A stretch of 64,000 nucleotides of DNA, taken from Schizochytrium sp. TIO01 (taxonomy: Eukaryota > Sar > Bigyra > Thraustochytrida > Thraustochytriidae). Location of the stretch: the NCBI GenBank assembly GCA_004764695.1, contig SMSO01000035.1:3043040-3107039 (forward strand). The letters are read 5' to 3'. Shown in pieces: positions 45,330 to 56,022 of this stretch (position 1 is its first letter; the number at the start of each line of letters is the position of its first letter). A program made the translations under genes and the position numbers. Under the pieces are notes generated by a model that did not search any database, was not told the origin of the DNA, and saw nothing but the letters and a program-made list of their open reading frames with translations.

Positions 45330-46484
45330 TTAGCAGATCTCCTGGCAAAGCTCAATAAGTAAAGCACTATTCTCAGCAAGTCCAGATGGTGCTGTTGTGT
45401 TCACAGCTTGTCCAGAAGGACAATTCACAGTCAAAATACTTGATGTGGCGTAATAAGCAGTGACACCATAGTCTGAGCATTCGTCACAAGTCCACCACGG
45501 ATTCTTAGGAGGAAAAGGAACACATGAAAGATAACTGCACCACGAGCACCACTCTTCCGCTTCCACGCCAAGATAAAGAATCAGTAAAGATGCTGTAATC
45601 AGCAAGGGTGTAATGATAACTGCAATAACCTGTAAGACAATCTGGTATGTCTTGCGCTCTTTAAGTTCGCCCCAGCGGGTGTATCGGTTAGCCACTAGCA
45701 CACCAAAGCCAACAAGGACACCGGTCAGCAAGCCCGCAATGTGAGCAAAGTTATCTAAATAAGGCATTAAACCAATCAATAAGTTGATTGCAGTAGCAAA
45801 GAACAGGTTGAAGAAGACACACCATTGTCGACCATGATACAAGCTCCAGTTATGAATAAGATCGCTCCACCCGCTGCCAAAGAGGGCAAAGACTGCGCCC
45901 GAAGCTCCTACGCTGACAGTTGCAGGGCTCAGAATAGCACTCCACACCACGCCTTCAAAACCACCAACAAAGAGGATGAGAAAGGTTGCAAGACTACCAA
46001 ACTGCTTTTCCAAGGGAAATCCAATTTGCCATAGGCCAAACATGTTAAAAGCGTAGTGAATAACACCAGCATGGAGAAACATTGGTGCGATCAAACGATA
46101 CCACTGTCCAGCTAAAATCAGGTCGCCACGCTTTGCGCCTAGTTCAAGTAGAGTGTTCACCGAAACACCGACCGTCGGATTTACTGACATTGACTCCATT
46201 TTCCAGCCATTGGTCCAGAATTCAATAATGAGCATAACGCTGCAAGCTATTGCAAATAAGATGCACACGATCGGATAACCTGTCTTGAAGATGCTACTCG
46301 GACGGTCTAACTCATCCTCATCGAGATGAAAAGAACCATATGAAGATGAGGTGCGAAGAAATTTCTTATATTCCTTCGGCTCCAGATGCTCCGCTGTCTC
46401 TGCGGAGGTCAGAGGTTCTGTCATTGTTGCGTTTTCTGGTGCAGGCGTAGCCACGGGCGCTGCGGATCGTACTGTATTTGACAT
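45330..46484 (-). CDS. Rhomboid intramembrane serine protease
   Basis: This 384-residue rhomboid cleaves membrane proteins inside the bilayer. The catalytic serine is in GASGAVFAL (Ser195) and the catalytic histidine in NFAHIAGLLTG (His246). HAGVIHYAFNMF supplies the usual H-x4-H-x3-N signature, and GQWYRL is the WR motif of the L1 loop. Both catalytic residues are intact, so this is not an inactive iRhom. A polar N-terminal ~65 residues precedes the first membrane helix (about 68-90); six further hydrophobic segments end near 310. The last ~70 residues hold eight cysteines and end in Cys, presumably outside the cytosol and disulfide-bonded. The organisation with one N-terminal extra helix resembles secretory-pathway rhomboids rather than mitochondrial PARL. 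The start is the only ATG upstream of the core. Substrates are unknown. Confidence 0.88.
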   Translation of the reverse strand: MSNTVRSAAPVATPAPENATMTEPLTSAETAEHLEPKEYKKFLRTSSSYGSFHLDEDELDRPSSIFKTGYPIVCILFAIACSVMLIIEFWTNGWKMESMSVNPTVGVSVNTLLELGAKRGDLILAGQWYRLIAPMFLHAGVIHYAFNMFGLWQIGFPLEKQFGSLATFLILFVGGFEGVVWSAILSPATVSVGASGAVFALFGSGWSDLIHNWSLYHGRQWCVFFNLFFATAINLLIGLMPYLDNFAHIAGLLTGVLVGFGVLVANRYTRWGELKERKTYQIVLQVIAVIITPLLITASLLILYLGVEAEEWCSWCSYLSCVPFPPKNPWWTCDECSDYGVTAYYATSSILTVNCPSGQAVNTTAPSGLAENSALLIELCQEIC

Positions 46485-47861
46485 TTGCTGCTTTGATGGA
46501 TGTCACTAGTTTTCCCCAAGAATAGTAATTTCCTACCCCCAAAAAGGCTCTCTCCTTCTAAACTCCAAAGTGAACTAGCCCTGCTCAGGACGCGCAGATA
46601 CCCTCCACGTGACCCGAATCTAGTCCCACGCAAATACTCTTCGAATACCACTTAAGCCCCGGCAGCGTCGTCCAGACTCACACCTCGAGTTTCCCCGAGT
46701 CTATAACGTTATTATTAATAGCACACAAAAGCAGGTAGCAATTTAAGACTCCCTGTCAACGGCAATGGTGCGGTACAAGGCGAGACCTTTTCAACCTCGC
46801 CGAGTGAAATCTGTTTATTGAGTGGCCGCTCCTGGTGTGCCGAAGCTTTCTTTGAAATGGTACTTTCTTTCCCTATTGAATGGCGGTTCTTATGATGCCA
46901 ATAGAATAAATGAGAACTTGGCCAACTCACCACTGCTTGAGCTCGAGGCGTCTGTCTCCACGTGCTCACGTAGGTTAAATAACAAGCAAACTTTGAAGCG
47001 GGTAGGAAATCAAGAAGCTTCCGTAGCGCTGAGTGGTCTTGGTGCCGGCGGAGAGCTCGTTTCTAAGCGATGAGGGAGACTTGGGAGTGCGAAGGAGACG
47101 CAGCTGCTGCTTGGGACTTTGCCAATCTCCAGCACGCCGTCCGCCTGCAAGTCTGCCTAACAGCCCCACCAAGAGAGCACTAGAAGCTCCAATCAAACCC
47201 TGAAGCTGCGCTGGACTAGCTCCGCACAACCGCTCCCACCGAGTCCCCGCAATCGCGCTTTGTTCGCCACGAAGAAGCCCTTAAGGCTTGAGTTTTCAAA
47301 ATCAAGCGATAATGAATGAACGAGTCAGAAAACCAAATTGTAGGAAATCATAATACATACTTCTTCATAACAGAAATCTCATAACTAACAATTTTCAAAC
47401 TTGAAGACAGACCCCCATAATATACGAAACACCCAAAGAACTTTTTAAAACACGCTGGTGCAGTAGAACCATCTACCCGGTCACTAGGCCCTCCGCGGAC
47501 ACGAGAGAGAGAGCACACCTTTTTTCCTGCCCTTTCTGCAGTAAAATTGCGCCTCTTTACTCGCACACATACTCCTTTTATGACCCCCCTTGCGCCGGCT
47601 TGCTCTGCTCTGACCGCGGCGATCGAGGGTATATGCGAGGACTTACCTCACAGCGGAAGGGTGCGGGTATTAGCGGCACGGGTCATCAAGCGGACCGCGA
47701 ATATACCAGACGCGGAGACCCCAAGCAGAACGGAGAAAGAAACCAAATTGCCATCTTCATTCGACCTCGCGTCTCCGACCGCCCACGATCGCTCGACTCC
47801 GGCGCGGAGGACCTGCGGGCCGAAGGCGGCTTGGCTCCCGTCTAGCCAGTCATCCATTCAG

Positions 47862-47883
47862 CCAGTCAGTCAGTCAGTCAGTC
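47862..47883. repeat. (CAGT)n microsatellite
   Basis: Five CAGT units in GC-rich sequence. Confidence 0.8.
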
Positions 47884-48056
47884 CCGCGCCTCCACGCCCA
47901 AGCAAGCTCCAAGCGCTGCGGACTGGCGAGCTAGCCGTTCGGGGGGCAGAGAATTAATTAATTAATGGGGCGCCATTATTGCCAAAACTAACGCACCCCT
48001 CGTCTCGCAGTGCTATAGAATCGGGTAGCTGGGGCCTATTAGTTCCAGGTGTGCTA

Positions 48057-48092
48057 GGTGATCCAGGTGATCCAGGTGATCCAGGTGATTCA
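48057..48092. repeat. Four copies of a 9-bp unit (GGTGATCCA)
   Basis: Three perfect units and one with a single change (GGTGATTCA). The 9-base period keeps frame and gives Gly-Asp-Pro triplets on the plus strand and Gly-Ser-Pro-type triplets on the minus strand. Confidence 0.9.
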
Positions 48093-48917
48093 GCGCAACT
48101 CGAATGAGCGGTGATAATAGAGCGATGGAAATCCTTTTGAGGTTTGAAATGATGGACTGTGACGGTGAGAGAGACGACGCTTGCAATGCACCATCTTTGG
48201 GATGGGAGGGATTGGAGGCGGAGGCGAAGGCGAAGTGGCCTGGTTCTGCCGGGGTGGAAGCCAGGATGTATCGGTTTAGTGCACCGAGTGCCAGTGGGAA
48301 TGGATGAAGGTAACCGTAAGGCATTTCTTTCGGCGGCTTTACGAAACTGTGCGGGATATCTCCTCGCGTGGAGCAAGAGGGCTCTGCGTTGAGGTCGGTC
48401 GCACGGACTGAATGAGGATAGATAATTTCAACTGCGAAGTCTGGTCCTTTAGCTGTGAGCTGTCCTCGCCGCGCTGCAGGTTGTTGTAGGTAGTATTTGC
48501 GGAGGAAGAAGCAAAAGCAAAACGAAGAAGCGCCGAACTTGTCTAGCCTCAGTGTGGGTTGTCGGTCAGTCCTTCAATCCGGTCACGAAAAAAGAGATAT
48601 GCGATATACAGTTTGACAGCACACTGAGCATATGTCGTTCGCTTCTTCTCGCCCTGAAGTTGTTTTCAACTTATGCAGGCAGAGATTTGGTCTACCATGC
48701 ACATTGGATAGTTTTGGCCGCACCCCTCTTATTTTTTTTATAAACAAGACCCCCCATACTAACGGGAGTCTTGATTATTTACAAGACTATCACCTCACGC
48801 CAATATTTGCGTGTGATTTGGCTCTCAGTGATTGGGGAGAGGAAAGGTCTGCACCCTTTAGTTTTTTCAGACGCCTAGTCAAATCTATTACGGCTTTGCT
48901 GCCTCAACTTAAAATTG

Positions 48918-48936
48918 AAAAAAAAAAAAAAAAAAA
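48918..48936. repeat. Poly-A tract
   Basis: About 19 uninterrupted A residues followed by CGCAAATAAAATG. It may be the tail of a retroposed transcript or simple sequence; no target-site duplication was identified. Confidence 0.75.
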
Positions 48937-50027
48937 CGCAAATAAAATGATGGTGCTCAATGCAAAGTCAATGAGTTCACACATTTGCTTAAGATTTGGT
49001 TCTGTACAGAAATCAGTGTTTGAATTAGTTATTTTCTTCGGATGTCTAAGCAGCACTTGAATAGTCTTGTTCCCGCAAATTACATACAACAAAAGTACGT
49101 GGTGTGAGACCAAGCTCAGACAAAAAGGAAAAGAAACCAAGTGAGAGCAGGTAGTTTTGCCAAAACATGGAATAAGGATTCGAAAACCATGAAGACTTAT
49201 AGTCCCTGTTCATAAATCTTATAGAAAACTTCTCGCTTATTTTATTAATAAAAACTATGCAGCCACTGTATATATATGGGTGATGTAGATTGATGCTAAA
49301 ACTACGCGCTGCTTTCTGTGTAGGAAAAATATGTAGGAGCTCGGATCAGCAGGCCATTGCATAAATTTAATTCTATAATCGTTAATACAATAGCTTCAAG
49401 AAACTTTCAATCGCATTAATATTCTCAATAAAAAGAGCAATACAACAAACTCGTCAAATTTCTCTTTTGTTGCAAATTGGAAAACAAACCTTCTTCGTCC
49501 CTTTAATCCGGGTTTGTTGGGGCTTTCCACCCTAAGGACCCACATCTCGCAAGCCTCTTACGTTCTCTTCTGCTTTAATATCCCTGTCTCCCAGCATAGA
49601 TAGCCATCGTCGATTTGCATCTACACTCAAGGCCTTTCAGAGAGTAAGGACTCTCGCCTTTCTCTAGTGCCCCCTTTATTCCCGCTATCCCATATTTTCC
49701 CGACATCAAAAGGGTCTACCCGCCACCTTCATAGGTTCCAAATACACCCCCCATCATGATATTCGCTCGTAGTAGATTTCTGCTTTCGGGGGGTATTATG
49801 GGATTAAGTTAAGACGTTACTATTAAGCCATTTTAGTAAATAGGCCATAATAACTTCGCTCGTGTTGAGTGAACAAACGATCGTCTGGAGTCGCGCGGAT
49901 AGATAATCAAAGCTTTGTCGCGGGGCAAGCAACACAGACCGCAGCAGAACGTAGTCGAGGACTTTGATAGTTGGGCTTAAGTACACTTTAGGGTTGTTTT
50001 TAAACGTCACAAGGTTTCATAGCAAAG

Positions 50028-51136
50028 ATGGATCCCACAACCATGCCGCTCCAGCAGCTCCAGCAGCAGCGCAACGCCATGCAGCAGGTAAGTTAAGTCA
50101 CGAAGCCGTGTGAGCTTATCCTTGAAGCCCTCGGTAGATAATACCTAAGTTGATTTGGAGATTAACATGCGAATGGGAATGCTATCGTTATGATTCCGGT
50201 GTTGTGCGGGCGAATTGGGAATGATGATCTATTGTCTATCTGCGGCGGTTGCCTACCTTTGGGTTTGATTTTGACGTTGACTTTGACTTTGACTTTGACT
50301 TCAACAACGTTGAACCTGGCTTTAAAATCTTTCGTAAAAACATTGTTTCGGTTTACCTTGAATTTACGCGCAAACAGGAGCTCCAGGAGATGAAGACCCG
50401 TCACAGAAGCATGTTGACCGCAGCGAAGCGTTACCTTGAGTCCCTTCGCACCGTAGAGATGGTGGAAAACGCAGAACCTGGTATGTTGCTTTAACATGGG
50501 CTTCGACCTTACGGTGGTTTCGAGCACATTGGAATGATCAAACTGTGGTTTTTGATTGCTCGTTTCTGATCGCCTGAATGGAAAACTAATACTTACTGCT
50601 GTTTGATGTTCATCTTGAATTAAAATCGTGCTTGTCAACGCGTCTTTTTTAACGCTTTTCGCCTGGATACTCAAATCCTTTTTTTGGACACACAGGTCAG
50701 AAGATGTTGGTACCTATGAATGATTCTATTTTTGTGCCTGGTGAACTCAACGACACTGAGCATGTTACCGTGGAGATCGGCACGGGCTTCTTTGTAAAGC
50801 GCACAATTCCAGACGCCAAGGAGTACTTGGAACGCAAGGTAAGTGTGGCCAGACGCATGGTCAAGCGCGATTCTCGCAGCTCATTTTATGAGGAACAAGT
50901 GTAAGGATGTCGGAATGATTTTCACTAACTTGCAAGCTTTGCTCTTATTAATCTGCCTTTGGGTGGCTTGCTAAATCTATGTTCAACCAATACAGGTGAA
51001 GAATGTGAACCTCTATATTGAGCGCGTTGGTGTCAATATTCTCGCCCAAGAGAACAACTTGGCGCAAATTGACGAGATCTTCAGGGCTCGCGTTCAAATG
51101 GTCAAGCAGCAGGCTGACGGTAACGACCGGTCTTAA
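50028..51136 (+). CDS. PFDN5: Prefoldin subunit 5, four exons
   Basis: Exons 50028-50087, 50378-50480, 50696-50838 and 50996-51136 join in frame to a 148-residue protein, close to the ~150 residues usual for the family. Introns of 290, 215 and 157 nt all begin GT (gtaagt, gtatgt, gtaagt) and end CAG. Prefoldin is a hexameric cytosolic chaperone that hands nascent actin and tubulin to the CCT chaperonin. The alpha-class pattern is visible: an N-terminal coiled-coil helix, a central beta part (MLVPMNDSIFVPGEL, then EHVTVEIGTGFFV), and a C-terminal coiled coil from about residue 100. VPG, EHV and IGTGF match PFDN5 specifically. The gene converges with the TTL-like gene about 295 bases away. It is the only spliced gene here that I could assemble fully. 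Confidence 0.9.
50265..50301. repeat. Hexamer repeat (TTTGAC)n in intron 1 of prefoldin 5
   Basis: About five TTGACT/TTGACG-type hexamers lie inside the first intron. On the minus strand this yields a Val-Lys repeat in a spurious frame. Confidence 0.8.
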
Positions 51137-51430
51137 GATGTTTGATTCACCTCTATTTCTTTTCTTCTCTTTTTTACAACAACAACAACAATAACTAGCT
51201 ATATACTTTGACTTCATTTAAAACACATACATTGTATTGAGAGTACTCGAGGATGCTAAAATGGATAAGATTATAACAGGAAGAGACTTAGTTCCCTCGA
51301 CAACTAGGAGGGAGTTGGCTTGCAGGCTCGTGTGATTATAGAACGATTACTTTTTATTGTTTCCACGTGTTCCGCTATTGCTTCTTTGGTTGAGCGTTGA
51401 ATCTTGCTTCTGCTTACTCGACGCGGTGAT

Positions 51431-53035
51431 TCAAAAGCAGTCTTGCTCTTTTGCCTCCATTTCCTTTGATTCAGGAGTTATTCTCACCTTACTCTCGCAA
51501 TCAATATCCGTCTTGCCCTCACAATCATTGTCCTCATGAGCCGGTGAACTATCTTCACTTGAAAAACTTTCGGACCGAGATGATCCGCTTCCCAAAATGC
51601 CAGTCGAAGGGCGTCGTGCTAACTTGAAGCGGGACTCAACAGCAAGCTGCTTTGTTGAGCTACCACCTTCAATTGAACTATTCGCGCGTGGAAATGCATT
51701 CTTGGGACGAACACGAAGCCATTTTTCATATACGCGACCTCGACCTCGAGGAGCATGCACAGGCCTCTGATCAATACGTTCAAATAAGCCGAGCTCTCTC
51801 AGATTTTCTTCACCAAAATATTCGCGACCAAGGATACTTACCAGATCTTTCGTCATGCGATCCAACAAAGTTCGATGCCAAGTATTCTGAACTCCCAAGA
51901 ATGGGTTAGTATTCGCTTCGATGAGCCAAGGCTTTAGCTCGTCGTCGAGAAGAATATCAAAGCCGAACAGTTCAAATTTCCGTATACCTGGCGTCGACAT
52001 GTTCATTTCTTTCATTGTTGCGCGAATGGCATCTAGAATTAGAGTTTGAAACCGGGGCACTAGATCTCGACTCACGTCAACACCTTGGTACTCTTGGCTC
52101 TCGTCAAGCATGGTTTGCAGGTCTGCAAACGATAACGTGTTCCCATCTTCAAATTGCCCAAGGCCTACACCTTTGCGCTGCAAACAATAATTCGTTAAAT
52201 GCGCAGTTGCATCGTGAAGAGTATCCATAGAGAAAGGCTCAGAGCAAGTGCGAAGATACCCTTCGCTGGCAACAAAAATCTTTTCTGAGTCAAGCACTAA
52301 ACCCCACATACGGATGTCGAATTTCCGCTTACCGTTTGGCCAAAGTAGTGGGTTTGCAATGTATTTTTGCACAATTACGCTGTCACCAGCCTTATCAATG
52401 TAGGCGGTAATATCATCAAGCGACGTAAAAACCTGAATGCCACGCCCGCAGTTGAGTGCTGACGGCTTACAGATCCAAGCAGAGCCGGGTTTCGTGGAAA
52501 GAACAGCACGCTTCAAAGATGGCCAAGATGAAGATGCAAAGGAAGTAATTACAAAAGTGCCTGGCAAAACTTCATCCACGTCAGTTCGACGCTGTGAATA
52601 GTACATAGAAAGGCTACGATGGAGACCGGCTTTCGTGCATAAACTTGAATTCCGTGGAAAGTGGTTTAAAACCGGCATTCGCGCATAATTTGGTACAACT
52701 GCATCGAATATTGTTCGGGCGTGAGGTTTCGTGCTACTGCGATACATTAGCGTAGGCTTCCACACAAGATCAATCTGTCCACGTTCCATGTGTTTGCGTA
52801 GAGCCGCTTCATCATCTGTCTGTCGTGAAGACGGTGCTAAAATCTCGCCTTGAAACTCTTGCGCAAAAGGCTCGAACGCTTCGCGAACAACGCTTGAATT
52901 TCCAGAAAACACTCCAATTACAAAGTTGTCCATTGGGCGAGATAACTCTGTAACCAATGAAGATGCTCCGGAGGACGGAGACAGGCATTTTCGATCTTTC
53001 GCAAGAAGGCCTTTCTTGCGCCTTGTTGTGAGCAT
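51431..53035 (-). CDS. Tubulin tyrosine ligase-like (TTL/TTLL family) protein
   Basis: This 534-residue ATP-grasp-type ligase is closer in motif order to TTL itself than to polyglutamylase TTLLs. TTL re-adds tyrosine to the C-terminus of alpha-tubulin. Visible landmarks are the central-domain LNCGRGIQVF (about 187-198), IVQKYIANPLL, KRKFDIRMW (about 236) and LRTCSEPF. AHLTNYCLQ and FEDGN then precede LFGFDILLDDELKPWLIEAN (about 353-374), whose Glu and Asn belong to the nucleotide/Mg site. The N-terminal ~170 residues match the TTL N-domain in spacing. The last ~130 residues are Ser-, Asp- and Lys-rich and disordered, an extension absent from the ~377-residue animal TTL. The ATG at 53035 lies in a basic stretch; a later Met (about residue 36, MDNFVIGVFSG) would fit the TTL N-terminus better. 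Ligation of tyrosine rather than Glu or Gly is inferred. Confidence 0.82.
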   Translation of the reverse strand: MLTTRRKKGLLAKDRKCLSPSSGASSLVTELSRPMDNFVIGVFSGNSSVVREAFEPFAQEFQGEILAPSSRQTDDEAALRKHMERGQIDLVWKPTLMYRSSTKPHARTIFDAVVPNYARMPVLNHFPRNSSLCTKAGLHRSLSMYYSQRRTDVDEVLPGTFVITSFASSSWPSLKRAVLSTKPGSAWICKPSALNCGRGIQVFTSLDDITAYIDKAGDSVIVQKYIANPLLWPNGKRKFDIRMWGLVLDSEKIFVASEGYLRTCSEPFSMDTLHDATAHLTNYCLQRKGVGLGQFEDGNTLSFADLQTMLDESQEYQGVDVSRDLVPRFQTLILDAIRATMKEMNMSTPGIRKFELFGFDILLDDELKPWLIEANTNPFLGVQNTWHRTLLDRMTKDLVSILGREYFGEENLRELGLFERIDQRPVHAPRGRGRVYEKWLRVRPKNAFPRANSSIEGGSSTKQLAVESRFKLARRPSTGILGSGSSRSESFSSEDSSPAHEDNDCEGKTDIDCESKVRITPESKEMEAKEQDCF

Positions 53036-56022
53036 TCTTACTCCTTCTCTTCAAATCTTTTTGCGTATTTGCACTTGACTTCTTGTCTTTATTTTCCAAA
53101 GGTACGGGAGTTCTTAGGACGTGCCCGGAAAATATACGTAAGAAATAACCAAGAAAATTGAATTAGACTTGAATGCAAAGGTTCTTTATATATCCTCAGA
53201 CTCTGTAAAACCAGCAGAGGGCTTCTATCGGTGAAGGCCTCGCTTGGGCAAGTCCTCTGCTCCTTACTTGCGTACTTCGAAACAACACCTCATGGAGTAG
53301 ACCCAAGCTAGAGTGACAAAGACAAAATGAAAACTCGAAGCTTGTTTCTCGTTTTGTATGCGAGCGGTTTGCTCCCAGGTCGCTTTGCCTCTTCAATTCT
53401 CCTGGCCTACTAGTACCTTTAGATACTGTTATGAATGCCTATGTCTTTCTTACAGAGTAGCGTTTAAAGCCGTGAATCTCACAATTACAATTTCTAATTC
53501 TATTGTTTTGTTTAGCTGAAGTAATACGTGATACTTTGGACACCCAGTGAACGCATGAATTTTGCTATTAAACTCGGCTCAATAGACGTAACGCGCCTTT
53601 GCAACCCATCGAGCTCTCGTCATTGAAACTTGGATGTCCGCTCATCGTTTGTTCGATTGAGGAAACCTTACATTTACGTAGACACGGATACGTACACCAG
53701 CATCGCTTGCTTGCCTTGACCCGAGTGCACCCTGTCCGCAAATTGCGTTCCCAAGCTGGCGAGAACCTCACTATCGCACCCCGGACCGATTTCTTCAATA
53801 GACATTGGCGTATCCTATTCGGCGTCGCCAAGAGATGACCCCATGACGCACTGAAAACAGCAATAACCGCTCTTGATACGACTTTCAGAATTATCAAGAA
53901 GCAGCAAGACCAGGTGAGAAGAAAGCTGTTGTACTAGGCACTAGAAAAGCCCGTCGCGAAAGAACAGAGCAACCCTGCCTAATTTCCAAATAGCAAGTCT
54001 TTCATTGCATTCATTCCTTTAGCCACCGTTTTAATTTTTTCAATTAAATGTAGGCTTCTTTTCGATATGTTGCTTGAAAAAAGGAGAAAGAGGAGAGAAG
54101 TTCTATGAGCTGAGAACAGCAATGATCTCTCGGTAAGATGTAATATGCATTGTATTAGGGTAACATGAGCATTTGCTAGCTTAGGAGGCGCGCGAACCAA
54201 GATAATTGATCAATGGAGCCCGTATTTAGGTTAAACGCAAAGCAAGAAATCGAGCTAATTTAGAAACCCAATAAAGTAGGTGAAATAGATAATGCCGGAC
54301 CTTCACTTCTGTTATTCCATTTCTAACTTGAAATACAGCAATGATGGATCTGAGAGTGACAAGATTCGTCAAATGCAATTCGAATGCAAGCAGCCTATTG
54401 TATTACCTTACTCACTCTCCATAGCAGAATCATCACTATTGCTAATATCGCTATAAAAATGCTATACGAGTGACTTGCAGGGTCGCAAAGTTCTACCGCA
54501 ATAGATATAACCTTGAACCACACAAGCGCACCCGACACATAGGCGAAAGGTAAGAGCCAATAAGCCAATCGACCTCGTTGGGCAAGCTATCAATGAAAGC
54601 AGACTCTAATTTTTATTTTTCACCTTGGCAATGGTCACTTATGAACAGAATAATTCATTTTTCAATTTTTAAAAAATGTGTAGGTAGGTAGAGAGAGAAA
54701 CGGTCAGGGAGCTAAAGTTCTAGGTAGGTACGAAAACGGCATAAAGCGCGATCCTCGAGCAAGAAAACGCAAGCATGAGGCATCCATTTGGCTTTAGCAG
54801 ATCTCATCAAGGACAACAAAATCAAGGTATTCATTCACCAAAGCCACTAACAATTCAGGCTTCGATACAATAGAAATGACTACGATGAAGAAGAAAATCC
54901 ATAACTTCATATCGCTCTGAATGAAGAATAATAATAATAAATCTGCCAACCCAAAAAGCGCAAACGCAAGTGACGAAAAACCTTTGTATGTATGAAAGAT
55001 CCTTGCTCGGAATCTTCAGAAAACTCACCGCTTCCCTACTCGAGCAAGGCTTTGCCAATCCTAAGACTGCTGAGATCTTGGGAAACACACCACCTACGAA
55101 CGAGCTTTTATAATGAACAGGAAACAAAACAGAAATATGTATTAATGTATCAATGTATTAATGTATTTATATACTTGTCTTTCAAAATCACTCAACAACA
55201 CCTCGACTAAGCACCCGGAAACGTCATCATATGATTTGAGGCCGCGCCTTAAAACTTCATAAGGAATACCGAGGCTCAAAGCATAGAATAAAGGGATGAA
55301 GACGGTGCAACTCATAGATCCGTTGATATCACTTCTTGCCTCAGGAGTTTATTTATTAGTTTTTTAATCACTATAAGCGGAGGTGCGGAGGTCTTAGGCA
55401 ACTTACTAAGTGCGCGATCGCAGCCATCATGATCACACGAATCGTAGGAAAAGAAGATGGTATGAAGGCCAAATGATCACGTAGCGTGGACGACGCCCAA
55501 TATGAATAAGCCTATCGACGCAGAGATGTGGCAGCTGGTTTATCTTTTATCGATCAATATTGTTGAAGGTAAAAGCACCACATCAGCGCGAGAAATTAAC
55601 GTTGGCCTGTGCTCACGGGTGGGCAACTTTAGAAACTGCTATGATAAACTATAAGACTAGTTTTCTTTTAAGTATGCGTAGTGCATGGTGGAAGCAAAGG
55701 CTTAGAGCAAGCCGAGCTTACGAAGGTTACATTTTGCAATGCAATTAGAGGTCCAAGGAGGAGTAAAGAACAGAGTTCTCCTTCCTTGCAAAACAGCTCA
55801 GGTTGCTGGGCGCTGCGAGTAATAAAGACATTCAACGAGGTGTTGTGCTGAGGCAGGAGAAAAAGGTAAACAGAGCAGTGCTGTATTTGTGTGAGGCAGC
55901 CAGCTTGTACTTCGTTGAAGGCAAACTAGCAGGATAGACAATTCAAGCCAAAGGTTTGCCAGATCTCGCATACAAAGAATCAGACCTGCTTAGAGAATAC
56001 CAAACAGAGCGTGGTGGCCACA
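53036..56022. other. 3 kb divergent spacer
   Basis: This lies between two divergent gene starts and must hold both promoters. It is A/T-rich with TAGGTAGGTA tetramers near 54,681 and 54,722. A plus-strand open stretch at 53,572-53,838 and a splice-like site near 53,911 did not assemble into a recognisable protein. I see nothing else in it that I can name. Confidence 0.45.

Larger units (their letters stand above)
46485..50027. other. Spacer between rhomboid and prefoldin genes
   Basis: Two divergent genes start at the ends of this 3.5 kb stretch, so both promoters lie in it. GC-rich parts at 46,820-47,290 and 47,560-47,950 read open on one or both strands without a recognised domain. It also contains CAGT repeats (47,862-47,883), a 9-base tandem repeat (48,057-48,092) and a 19-base A run (48,918-48,936). 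An ATG-initiated frame at 48,632-49,060 reads through the A run and is not supported as a gene. Confidence 0.45.

Noticed and set aside
50162-50674. A 170-codon minus-strand frame across the prefoldin gene
   Set aside because: It covers introns 1-2 and exon 2 in antisense; its Val-Lys repeat comes from the intronic hexamer repeat, and the plus strand yields a complete prefoldin 5.
53568-53897. Overlapping frames of 109 (minus) and 79 (plus) codons upstream of the TTL-like gene
   Set aside because: Neither has a recognisable motif; the plus frame opens only at TTG, and in-frame stops block joining to the splice-like site near 53,911.
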